Shown: piece by piece, positions 35,444 through 47,800 of the stretch | How positions within the stretch are numbered: position 1 is the stretch's first letter | Layout of the letters: every line of letters starts with the position of its first letter | Source of the DNA: Paragordius varius | Taxonomy: Eukaryota > Nematomorpha | Direction: 5' to 3' | NCBI GenBank assembly: GCA_964247055.1 | Contig: OZ176051.1 | Location: 6,200,001 to 6,264,000 of the forward strand | Length of the DNA stretch: 64,000 nt | Translations under genes and position numbers: made by a program | Notes under the pieces: model-generated | The model's input: only the letters and a program-made list of their open reading frames with translations | Database searches by the model: none | What the model was told of the DNA's origin: nothing

Positions 35444-36338
35444 CTATGGAAATAAATTTGTGTGAATAAGGTCAGAAAAAAAATATATCTATTATTGGTG
35501 ACCTAGAAAATGCAATAAAATCCTATTTCTATTATAAGGTATGATAAGCTAAACCCGTTAAAAAAACTAACAAACTGATACACGGCTAATTTTAAAGAAT
35601 TAACGATATTATTTTTATACAATTTGATTTACAAGTTTACAATGTATAAGTAAAAAGTCAATAAAATTGTTATGCCTGTTAAAATGCACTGGCGTATGTA
35701 TGAATGAGTTAATCCTGATTAATTAAATATGCAAAATTATTGTTGAATTTATGGAAAAATTTAATTGCAACCATTTTTGTAGTAAACATTTTGATGCTGG
35801 CTTAAGTCAATCGCCAAACAAACACAGTAGGGTATGGAAAAAAACAACAAAAATTACATTGTTTATTTCATTAAACATTTTATTTTTTCCATACACTACT
35901 GTGTGTTGCCAATTGACCAACTATAGTGCGAAATGAGCAACCATTAAAATGCATACTGTATTATTATTATACGCTACTGTATAATAAATTTGCACAAAAA
36001 CAATATATTTATTTTTCGCCAAAAGTAGATAGGACCCGTTTAAATAAATAGTTCGTATATCTGTAGTTTTTTTTTATTAAAAAATATAAAACTGATTCCT
36101 ATATCCTCGATTTTCGGCTTCATTAAAGATCTTAACGATTGCTTCTAACAACTAATAAATTGAAATCGGATTTCGTTTCTGTTTAAAAAGTATAAACAGA
36201 AAGTTATTTTTTGTTCTAATTTTCCCACTTAATAAATGAGCCCAGTTTTATTTTAACAATATTCAAATTATATGATAAAAACATTTCTAGCAATGAATAT
36301 GCAGTACACTTAACAAATTTTATCAGGTTGTAACCATA
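35444..36338. other. Region upstream of aminopeptidase exon 1
   Basis: Expected to hold the missing first exon and promoter of the minus-strand aminopeptidase gene, but no ATG-led exon stands out. It contains the hairpin at 35821-35904. Confidence 0.4.
35821..35904. repeat. Imperfect 21-bp hairpin
   Basis: ACACAGTAGGGTATGGAAAA at the left pairs with TTTTCCATACACTACTGTGT at the right, with one mismatch and a ~38-nt AT-rich loop. It could be a MITE relic or simple palindrome. A small-RNA precursor is possible but unsupported. Confidence 0.6.
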
Positions 36339-36860
36339 TTAACACTTGGGCACAACACATTCGTTTTAGCCCCCTGGTTCAAATTGGGGTCTTTGGTGAC
36401 CCCAGGCTTGTTTAAAATCAAACATTCCTAAAGATATGGAACAAATTGAAATCATTGCGATTGTTACCACTTAATCACCGAGTATTTTTTTATTTAAAAC
36501 AATTTTATATTATTTATTTCAGATAAACTTCAAAGTAAAAATTAGTCACCATGACATGTGTCCATTAGTTAAATAAAAAAACATTCTGTTTTTTATATCA
36601 AGGTTGGATATGAATAAAATAAAAAATTTAATTTTAGCGTTAGAATTAAATAAACAGATATTTCGCAAAATGTTGTAAAATTTAAATGCACATAACTTTC
36701 TTTCAAACTCAAATTTTATTTAGATATTATGGCTTATTCAATTTTTATTAGGACGGAAGCATAAATTTAATTTGGAAGCTTTTCTTTCAGTAGTTTTTTA
36801 AAGATATAAATTTAATTTAGTTTGGGGTCGAAGATTTTCCAACTTGTTTCGAAAGCGTTT
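36339..36860 (+). mobile_element. TTAA-flanked MITE, copy A (diverged)
   Basis: Starts TTAACACTTGGGCACAACAC and carries the family core (GTTTAAAATCAAA, TTTCAGTAGTTTTTTAAA). The left sub-terminal hairpin is degraded (GGGGTCTTTGGTGACCCC) and the right one is nearly lost. Oldest-looking copy. Confidence 0.65.
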
Positions 36861-37785
36861 TCAAAATTCAAAAATTAAATAAAGTTGGATTATAAACTTA
36901 AAGTTCATGCAAAAATTAAAATTAATAGCTTATAGAATATTCAAAAAATATAAAATATATTAGATATTCGATAAGTCTTAAATGTTATAATTAAATTTCA
37001 TATAAAACGCATAAGATGTTTTATAAATAAAAATAATACCGATTTCATAAAAGCGAATAATTATGTAATTTAAAAAATTTAAATTTAAAATTGGTGCATG
37101 AACATATAACATGTGTAGAAACTGACAATTAACACTTCATTACCTTTTTTTATTTTTGGTCCTAATTTACCATTTGAGGTTGTTTCATATCTATAGCTCC
37201 ATTTTGTAAATTAACAAAAATTAAAAGTTATTTTAGTTAAAATTTAATTATAAAACATTAATTGTTCTAATGTATCAGATGAAAAAGCTTATATTGTTTA
37301 AAGTTTTGTGATGTGACTTAGGAGTCATAGGGACAGCTTTAACACTTGATTACCTTTTCACGTTCTGTTCTAGTTTACTTGGGGTGGTTTTATATTCCAG
37401 AGCAGTATTTTGTAATTTTTTGTTAGTTGATATTAAGCATTGCACTCATTATATAGATAAAAAGGCTCCTATTTTTACAGTTTTAAGACTTCTAGAGAAG
37501 CGTCCCAAATTGGAACAGGTCGATTACAAGTAGATATTAAAATCAATATATATCAAGTTTTTGCCTAATTAGCCTCATTTAAAAATTAATTATTTACATT
37601 TTTTAACGATAATATTTATTTATATCCTGTTCGAGCGATTTTAACAATTCAGTTGAAATTGGGGTATCTCCGAGACGATATATAATTTGATATTTTCAAA
37701 AAACCACTTAAAGAAACGGTCTTAATTTAAATTTATCCTTCTATTCTTCGAAAAATTATATAAAAGCGCGGCTTAAAATTTAGAC

Positions 37786-38372
37786 TTAACACTTGGATAC
37801 AACACACTCATTTTAGTCCTTCGATTCAAATTAGGGTATTTGGATACCCCAGGCCAGTTTAAAATCAAATACTTTAAAAAGTATGGAAGGAATCGAAACC
37901 ATGGCAAAATTTTGCACTTATATAACATTTAAACCGAAATATAAAAAAAAATTTATTTAAAAATACTTGATATTACTTATTTTGAGCTAAAACCGAAAGG
38001 TACAAATTTCGTAAACGTAACATGTATTAAATTTTAAAATTAAAAAATAATACAAAATAAACCGCTTTTTCTATTTCTATCAATGTTAGATGTAATTTAT
38101 ATAAATAAAAGCTTTAGCTTTACCCTTAAAATTAAATGAAAACGATATTTTACAAAAATTTTCTAAAATAAAAATGGCGTCGAAGTAGTTTGAGATAGAA
38201 CTTTTTTTTCAAAACAAAATTTTATCAAGATATTTTGGCATATTTATATAATATTTATCAGGATAGAAGCATAAATTTAAATTGGGACCGTTTCCTTCAG
38301 TAGTTTTTTAAAAATTTTAATTGAAATTTAGTCTGGGGTATTTAGATACCCCAATTTGAATCGAAGTGTTAA
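37786..38372 (+). mobile_element. TTAA-flanked MITE, copy B (complete, 587 bp)
   Basis: Bounded by TTAA on both sides. The right end reads GATACCCCAATTTGAATCGA then AGTGTTAA; its reverse complement matches the left end's GATTCAAATT and TTAACACTT. The right end carries GGGGTATTTAGATACCCC. No coding capacity. TTAA targets suggest mobilisation by a piggyBac-type transposase. Confidence 0.75.
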
Positions 38373-38382
38373 ATAACCCATA

Positions 38383-38749
38383 TGAACTACTTTGCAGCCA
38401 TTGTTATTTTACAACATTTTTGCAAAATATATATTTTTTAATTTTAAGCTAAAATAGCTTATTTTTTCTTTAAATCATATCTAAAATTGATCGAAACAGA
38501 AAAGTGGTATTTTTGTATTATTATTGTTATTGTTGCTAATGCACACATGTCAAGCCTAAATTTTTAAGTTTTTTTGAATGAATTTTCTATTTATTTGGGT
38601 TTATTAATGTTATATAAGTGCAAACTTTTGCCATGGATTCAATTACTTACATATTAAAGTATTAAATTTCAAAAAGGCCTGGGGTATCCAAATACCCCAA
38701 ATTTAATTTAAGAACTGAAATGATTGTGCTGTATCCAAGTTTTACAGAA
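38383..38749 (-). mobile_element. TTAA-type MITE, copy C, inverted and truncated
   Basis: Reverse orientation relative to copy B: CCTGGGGTATCCAAATACCC near 38680 and GTATCCAAGTTTTA near 38731. It abuts copy B tail to tail. Confidence 0.65.
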
Positions 38750-38933
38750 TTATAAAAAATGGAGGCAAAAAGGTTTTTACAATTTTACATTTTTTCAAAA
38801 AAATATTTAGCTTAATGTGTCTAAAATGCTAAAAAGCTAATTTTTTCGGCCTAATACCTTAAATATTTTTAAAATATTGAATTAATCGCTTTGAGATTTA
38901 AACTACCCTAAAGTTTGTGAAACGTGTCTAATT

Positions 38934-38934
<1 letters not shown>

Positions 38935-38985
<51 letters not shown>
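38935..38985. repeat. (TA)n microsatellite, ~50 bp
   Basis: Uninterrupted TA dinucleotide run between MITE copies. A second run of about 40 bp lies at 44831-44871 in a peroxidasin intron. Confidence 0.95.
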
Positions 38986-38989
<4 letters not shown>

Positions 38990-39359
38990 ATAAATATAAG
39001 TTTCTCTAAATTGATCAACTATATTATTAGATAGAACCAAAACAAAATAATTACGATCACCCTTTTTAAAGCTGTTTAATGACATCAATTAATGTGGGAC
39101 AGGAATCGCTAATTACCCCGACTCAAACAAAATATAGTGATTTGGTAATTTATCTTTTATAGTTTAATCTGAGAATTTGAGGGTTGAAAAGTAATAAGAT
39201 AATTAATATAGCTAATTTCATTTCTGTTCTCTTATATCATTTTATTGCTAAATGTATTTAACACCTCATTACTCTAGAATGGTTTTTATTTACAGAGCGA
39301 TATTAAATTCAAGTTTTTAAGCAGAGAAATATCGGGCCAAATTAGAAAATGTATTTAGC

Positions 39360-40500
39360 TTAACATTAGATCCAACACATTAATTTCAGTCCTTCGATTC
39401 AAATTGCAGTAGTTGGATACCCCAGGCATGTTTTAAATTAGATATTTCGAAATTAATTGAATTGAAACCATGACAAAAATATGCACTTATATAACATTAA
39501 TGAACCGAAAATATAATCAAGCTTATAAAATAATTGATATAACTTATTTTTAGGTGAAAACTTAGGGTAAAAATTTAGTCAACATGGCATGTGTGCATTA
39601 ATAAATTTAAAAATAATACAAAATAAACCATATTAACTGTTTCTATCAATGTTAGATGTGATTAACACTTGGATACAACACATTCATTTCAGTCCTTTGA
39701 TTCAAATTGGGGTAGTTGGATACCCCAGGCCTGTTTAAAATTAAATTCTTTAAATATGGAAGGAATCGGAACCATGGCAAAATTTTGCACTTATATAACA
39801 TTAAAAAAACCGAAATTTATAAAAAAAATTATGCAAAAATACTTGATATTCCTTAATTTAAGTTAAAACCAAAGGGCAAAAATTTAGTCAACGTGACATG
39901 TGTGAAATGGTAAAATTGAAAAATAATACAAAATAAAGTACTTTTTATTTCTATCAATGTTAGATGTAATCTAAATAAAAAATTCGCTTTAATTTTACCT
40001 TTAAAATTTAATGGAGACGATATTTTGCAAAAATTTTGTAAACTAAAAATGGCGTCGATGTAGTTTGACATGGAATTTTTTTTCCAAAATAAAATTTTAT
40101 TTAGATATTTTGGCATATTATAATTTTAGAAGCATATATTTAAATTGGGACCGTTTCCTTCAGTAGTTTTTGAAAAATCCTACTTAAATTTAGCCTGGGG
40201 TATTTAGATACCCCAATTTGAATCAAAGTGTTAAAATGAAAAATTAGCTTTACTTTAGCTTTAAAATTAAATAAACAAATATTTTGCAAAAATGTTGGAA
40301 AATAAAAATGGCATCGAAGTATTTTGATATGGAACTTTTTTTTCAAAACTAAACTTTATTTAATTTCGGCTTATTTTTATAATTTTTTTTAGGATAGAAG
40401 CATAAATTTAAATTGCCGTTTCTTTCAGTAGTTTTTCAAAAATATCAACTTTAAAATAGTTTGGGGTATTTAGATACCCCAATTTGAATCGAAGTGTTAA
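39360..40500 (+). mobile_element. TTAA-flanked MITE, copy D, split by copy E
   Basis: Left half 39360-39661 (TTAACATTAGATCCAACACA) and right half 40235-40500, ending GAATCGAAGTGTTAA, are continuous in the family alignment once copy E is set aside. Confidence 0.8.
39662..40234 (+). mobile_element. TTAA-flanked MITE, copy E, nested in copy D
   Basis: TTAA at 39662-39665 and 40231-40234 bounds a 565-bp element with matching inverted ends (CACTTGGATACAACACATTC at the left, CAATTTGAATCAAAGTG at the right). It interrupts copy D at a site where intact relatives read GATGTAATCTAAAT, so TTAA was the target and was duplicated. Confidence 0.85.
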
Positions 40501-42552
40501 GCGCATAAGAATGTAAATTGTAAGCATTCTTTTAAATGTTTCGCCCCCACTTATTAGATTTTTTTTAACATTTCATTCATCTTCATTATTTTGCGCGCGA
40601 AGACATTTTATGGTACTTTTTGACCCCAGAGCCTAAAGTTGTAAACAAACTATGAGAAAGCTGTTATGGTTAAATATAATTATCAAACCCTTATGTATTA
40701 TTTTTAACTTCTAATTTTTAAAATTAGGATCAAATCAGGATAATAACAAATAGCTGATATAAAAATCTATAAATATCAAAAATTTACTGATTAATTGTAA
40801 TTTACAGCTTATCTAAGTTATTTATATATTTTTTTAACCATAAGATACATTTATTTCCATTTTGTAGCGATAAAATAAAGGAAAATATTGGGGATGAAAA
40901 AGTTTGAAATGGCATTCTTAATTTTAGATTAAAATTTTTGTATCATGCGCCCAAAAGACCATTATTTGGGCCAATGCTAAAGATATTGAAATTTTAAATA
41001 ACCCTGGAATTTACCACAAAATTAATTGTTTCATAATGAAGGGTTTGAAAATTTATCGAAAAAATGGTTAGTATAGAACTCTCAATATTATATACATTTT
41101 CCCATTATTATCCAATAATGCACAATCTTTCTAATCTACCCGTTTACTACGCTTCTTTCCAACTAATCTCCTATGACGCTAAAATTTAGATTTCATTGCG
41201 GCGGGCTCTTTGACAACGTGGCATTAATTACCATATTTTTATGCTCTAATATTCTCTAAATTGCAACTTCTTCAAATAAAACATTATTGTTAACCATAAG
41301 GCCCAGTGGTATTTAAACTGCAGCCCTAATATAGCTTTGTGGCCTTGTATATATTTCACAATTTTATTTAAAAGCAAATATCTACTAATGTGTCAAACAT
41401 CTATTCAATATTTTTTTATATTATGTACGGCCCCTAAGACAAGAAATCCCCTTAATTTTCGATGAGTATCACTTGTATAGCCTATTGTGCATATTTGATA
41501 GGCCCAAAATTATGTTGTAGATTTGAAATTACATGAATTATAAGTATAGCATTAGACCGCGTTTTTACTAAGCGCTTCAAAGCTATTTTTTTACACATAA
41601 CGAATATATAATATATTTTTAAATAAAATTTATTTGATATTCAAATTTGATTATTTGGATAGTGTTTTGTCCATACATATAATCTAGAACAGTGTGTAAT
41701 TCATTGATTCCAGCTATACAGAATAATTTCAATATACTAAGTAAATCAATAATTATTAAATAATGACTCCAAAAAACCCGATGAGCCTTTAAATATTTTT
41801 AACAATAGTTGATTAATTTAATCCTTAAAAATACTTAATAAAAATTGTCATCATATGTGATGTCAGTTTTACATAAAAATTTGGAATTAACAAGAATATA
41901 TACTTGAGCCATCATTAAATCGATTTGAGATCTCATTCGTTTGAGTTGATTGCTTAACATAAATATATTTTTGCGTATAAATCCTGAATCATTGATTGAT
42001 TTAATCTATACCAATGGATATAATATTACATATCTAATTTAAAAAATTAATTCGACTAATATCATTATGAAAATTATTTTGATGTTACCACCACTCACTA
42101 CAGGTATTAATTGGGTTTATACACAGCAAAGACATGTAAAGATATTACCTGACTAAATACTTTAAAATATTTTTAATATATCTTGTACCATTTAGAGGAA
42201 TGTATTATTACCAGATTTATAAATTTGTGATATACATATTAAAATTAAATGTATTGTATATCCATGTTTTTTTAACAAAACAGCCGATGAAAGGACATTA
42301 AACGAATTTTAATATAGAATTGATGGAAAAGGTGAACTTTATATGGGTAATGGAAAAGCAGCTTACAAGACAAAGTTAAAACATTTAAATTTGGTTAAGA
42401 CAGAAAACAAGTCCGTAAAATATTAAAATGGATAAATTAAACAATGAAATATAAATATATAATAAATATTAACAAGTTATAAATAAATTGATTGATTGAT
42501 ATACTTTAATTGATATTAAATGCTTATATTAATAATAAGCAGTTATTAAAAT
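40501..42552. other. Intergenic stretch left of peroxidasin
   Basis: No exon or repeat recognised. The part next to 42552 is the peroxidasin 3' UTR, with a small palindrome (TGCTTAT / ATAAGCA) at about 42520-42541. Confidence 0.5.
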
Positions 42553-44827
42553 TTATAATTTAACTACTTCATTTTCCGATTGGTTCATCCCTTTGGAATC
42601 TAGCCAAGCCCTTAAATCAAACATATTTTCGAGATTTTCGCATGCTATGAATTGAGAAACGGGCCGATGTATGAAAGGATTAACGGGTATTTTTCGTATA
42701 TTATCACCATTCAAACACAATATAAGTGAAAGAGATGTCGACGTTTCTAATGTATTCAATTGTTTTGGCGTAAATATGCCTGAGTGTTGGTACCAAAACC
42801 TATTATAAAAATTATATATTTATGTGGAACCGCTCTTTGTGCTGACTTTTTTAAATAGTTATTTATTTTTAATTTCTTTTTTTTCTATTCTTTTCTAGTT
42901 CGGATACTATATTATAACAAAAATATATTATAAAATCATATTGGTTAGAAGTTACCTATGTTTTTCGAATCTAAATTTTATAGGTATTAATTTATAATTT
43001 TACGCTTAATTGTGCGATCCCGTTTTAACAAATTTTTGGCAGGCAATATTTTGAATATTATTGTAATATTTTTGCATTCCAAGCAATTAAAAATTATCAT
43101 AAGTGTTACATCTAAAAGGCGTGGCACTTTTTTTCGACTAAAAATTTCATACAAAAACTGTAAAACAAGATTATAGCTAATTAATAACATTTACATTGTA
43201 CAACTAATTTCTACATATATTTTCTAAATTTATAAATAATTATATTAAAAAATTATGTAGATAAATGTTTTAGGATAAAAAAGTATTGTACCTATCACCC
43301 TTCATAGTTCGACGAAACTGATCGGCTAAAAGACATGTAAAGGTTGGACCTAACATGCTATCCATTGGCAAGTTATCAGACTTTGAAGAAAATTCCTTAG
43401 CGTCTGTAAAAGATTCCCAATTTAATGGAGATTCCAAAATACCTCCCAACCATATATCAATATCGAATGGAGAAAAATATAAATCACTAAGTTTCCCAAT
43501 CAAAATGTTATCAGGGAAAGGGTTTGTCCTTAAAGTTTGAGGAACTATTGGTTGAGACTAATACAAGAATTGGAACATATATATATATGTATATAGTTTT
43601 ATATTATGATATCATAAGAGTCATAATCAATCTTACCTCAAACCCATAATTGAGTATTTGACTAAAGATACGGACTCGGCTTTCTCTCAATTCTTGTATC
43701 GTCAAAGTTGAGTTAAGCTGAATGTCTATATAAAATATAAAAGTACTAAGGAAGGAAAAATAAGTTTAAATTAAAATGTTTATAAAAAGTACCATAAAGT
43801 TTTTGATATACATCGTTTTGCACTCGTTCGTAGTCGAGATCTGTATAGGCATCTATTAGAAATATATATTTTTTTATGTTTAATATTTTATTTATAAATC
43901 ATGAAAATTGTTTAAATACCAGAGTTCGCCTTCATGTAATTGCGACAAAATTTCATCCTCCATTCCATGTAAGATGGTAAACCATGGTCACGACCTCTTT
44001 GTATATTAATAGCTATCAAATCAAAGGCTGGAGTGTGATGACTAAGCGAGATACAAAAATGATTTAAGTGTCGTAATTAGAAAATAAAACTATTAACACA
44101 CTTTAAATTCATCCTTGAACCTTTTAAATACCTCAAACATATCAACTCACTCTCGATATTTCATAATAACATCTGTACAACTCACATTCCTAAAAATAAA
44201 TTGTGTTAAAATTAAAAATTGCTTATAGTTTTTTATATTTAAAAAAAGAAAATATGTTTGAATTGAGATAATACAGGAACAAATAATTAACAATGCCACA
44301 AATATCATATCAATAATCAGTTAAATAACCCCAAAAAATAGCATTTATTAGAATTTTAAGAGATTTAGGTGTGAATTCGAGGTGTGAATGGTCTATATTG
44401 CATATAACACAATAAGGGCTTCAGACTGGCCATATAACTGTCTTGGTGGTGAACAACAATATATTAGATTTATTATTTGTGTGTTTAAAACAATATAAAG
44501 TCTAAATACCAATTTTATCCATTTTAAACATTAGAGATCTCTATAATTACTTTTCAAACAGATGATCTATCAATTCATCTGTTATAAGTTTATGCTTTTT
44601 AATGGCTTTCCCCGGCACAGCAAACAATCCGCGCAGTATTGGATCTATTCCATTTTGTTCAATTAATTTGTCTGGGGCGAAAAACGCCTCGTGTAAGTTC
44701 AGATGGCTAGGGCCTGATCGAATTACAAAAAATATTATGTTTTTGTATTGGTAATATAAAATTATTTTTTTAAGATATATCCAAACCATTGTAGACATAT
44801 CAATATACAAAAGTCGCTAAAACAGGG

Positions 44828-44874
<47 letters not shown>

Positions 44875-47800
44875 AGATTATATTAAAAAATCGTGAAATC
44901 ACATTAGCAATAATTATTATATTATTATTGAAATTATAATTCAACTAAAATTAAATGAATTTTATATGGACAATTTTCGATTACTACAAGTAATCTTTGT
45001 CAAACGTAAAAAAAATTAAAATATAAATTATATATTAAAGTTTAAATTAAAAATATTTATCTTTTTTGTTAAACCATTTTTATTCACCACATTTTAAAAC
45101 TGTAAATTTTTGTAGTTTATTAGCATTTATTGGCCATTTTTCTTACAATAATCAATTAAAAAAAGAATTATATATATATTCCCATAAATTACTCTTATTC
45201 GGTGGTATATAATCTTGATAAGTGGAATTTAAACGAAACAATTTAGAATTGACTAAACTATGGCCAAATCTTAGAGCAGCGGTTGCGAATACATTGGATA
45301 TGGAAGCATCAATGGTGGCATCATAATTATTAATATTATTAGTGGAATATCCTTTATATGTGGATAAAAAATCAATAGTTTAGGATATATTTTTATACAA
45401 TAAAATTCGCTTAAATCATATTTAAACCAAGATTACCTTAAACTTATAAACCGAGTGAGAGAGAGCCAGAGATATATATATTTACCATTTACAATTCATA
45501 TTCACCCTTAGACAATTCAAATTCACCCTCGAACAATTCAAATTCACCCCAAAAATAAATTATGTGTTTTTGGGATAACATAACTCACTATTTATATGAA
45601 ATATTTTTATCACATAGTTTATTATTTTTTCAGCATTATATTAATTTTAAACAGAATTTCATATATTAAAAATATTCTAAAATAAAGGTAATTTTTAATC
45701 TCAAAAAACGCATAATTTATTTTAGGGTGAATTGAATTGTTCAAGGGTGAATTTGAATTCAAGGGTGAATTTAAATGGTATATATATAAATTGCAGTGAA
45801 TTAAAAGATATTGGTGGTATACTTTGTTACATGTCTAAACAAAAAAAGGAAAACCTATTAACTTCATGGCTCGTTTTCCAATAATAATAGGTAACCAATC
45901 TCTGTATGTTATGATCTGCATTTGTGCACCCACAATTTTTCGAGCTTCTTCATACAACACGTTGCCTGTCCAATGGGGATTAATTTCCTTTAATCTAAAT
46001 TTTAATTGCCATATTTTTGACAAATATTTTTATGAATTAACGCTTCTTTCCATCGAGAGCGCATTATTATAATCCCTTTTAAATGCATTTTTAACCTCTG
46101 TTATGGAAATTAAATGAATGTTTTGCAAAAATTTCGTTCATGTTTGCTAATTATTAACCGTTATACCGTTTTTTATCTAGTCTTTTACACTTAAAATAAA
46201 TAACCAATTAAGTAAAATTATTTTATTTCGATTAAATAAAAGTTTAATCATCCAATTTTTTACCATTGTTTTATTTGGCTAACTGATAAACATATGGTCA
46301 CTTTTAGTGGTTAATTATAAAAACATTCGTTAAGCCTATATTTAAATTATATATACGAGGTAATCTTTGCAAATGAGTTTATAATTATATATATCAAGCT
46401 AAACTTTTTATACTCATATAATAAATTTATAGATGAATAGTGTCACTACTTGTCAACTATGGTATTATGGTGTCTCATCCATAAAGTATGCATCGACAAT
46501 AAACCGAGTTGTTCATTGGCTCTATGATCGCCTGCTAAAAAACATGGGTATCTATTGGACAAAAAATGCATAAAAAATATTTTTATAAAAAATGACTTAA
46601 TCCTACTTATTATTTGCCAAACTCCCCCTTCCAATTTTGCAATCCATAGAATTGCGTGCATCAAAGGGTAGGAAACCTTTATCATTCCTAGTTTTCTCAG
46701 TAATTCCCTTTTTCAAATATCCCGTAGGTGTTTGCGACCCATCATCTGTGATAAAATATGGGAATTTAAAAGTCATCACATTAGTTTTTTTACAAAAAAT
46801 AATACTTTTAAACTCCTTGATTTGAAGTTCTGTCTCTGTGTTTGATCCGTAAACATTGGAAGCATCTAGATAAACTGTAACAGTATTAATTTGTTCCCTT
46901 GGTACAAAGGATCCATAATTTAAAATGGAAGAACCATTTCCCCCCAAATTGCTGAAAATGGATGAAGGTCCGGTTCCACATACATGGGATGATCTTACGA
47001 ATTCTATGCATCTAATTTATTGAAGAAGTCGGTTAACATATATCATTAAACACTATGAGTAAAAACATTTTGCTAGTTTTTGTGAATAATGGCAAAAGAT
47101 TTGACAATAACCATCATGGCCTAAAGCTGGAAAAAAAACGAAAAAATGCATTTTATATGTTCCATTTATCCGATATTATCGTTCAAATACTACAGTCAAA
47201 AATAATAACTCATTCTGTAAATATAATTTAATTAAATTTTTGAATAACACCAATTGATAAAACGTAATTTACCGTATGAGTAAAAATACATTGCTAGAAA
47301 GTTATTAGATATTACTAAATAGCACATACAACTAAGGGCAGTATTATTGGCTTATAGTTATTTTTTTACTTTTACTATTATTAGCCAATAATAATTCTCT
47401 TTGCTGCATATGCTATTTGGCAATAATTAATAACTACATATACTTACTCATACTGTAATTTCGTATTATAAAAATTATATTTATTATATCAATTTACTCA
47501 TATGGCCCAATGCGTTCGTGTTTATTAGCACCAAATGGGTATATCGGAAAACATGGTATGCTTCTCAAACAATGCTCTGCACAAGGTGTCACATCAACCC
47601 AACTTGGTTGACTCAGAGCCGGCAGGGCGAAATCCAAATCATGATCTAAAAACTGACCCCATTGCATAAGCATACCTAAGATTAAAGGTTATGTTAAAAC
47701 AAAAATCTGCCAGAATTCGGTTAATGCGGCTTATTTTTGTGGAATCAAATTTTCGAAAACACCATAGATATAAAACCTTATTGGGGGGAAACGCATAGCT

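Noticed and set aside
37129-37420. Two further TTAACACTT-like starts at about 37129 and 37340
   Set aside because: The following sequence (CATTACC or GATTACC, then TTCATATC or TTATATTC) does not match the MITE family closely enough to call copies.
38903-39088. Open frame containing a run of alternating Tyr and Ile
   Set aside because: It is a translated (TA)n microsatellite.
44762-44944. 60-residue minus-strand frame next to peroxidasin
   Set aside because: It is intron sequence, including a (TA)n run; the real exon here is 44713-44551.
45866-46072. 68-residue plus-strand frame in peroxidasin
   Set aside because: Antisense of the exon encoding [18 protein letters not shown], which is clearly the peroxidase domain.
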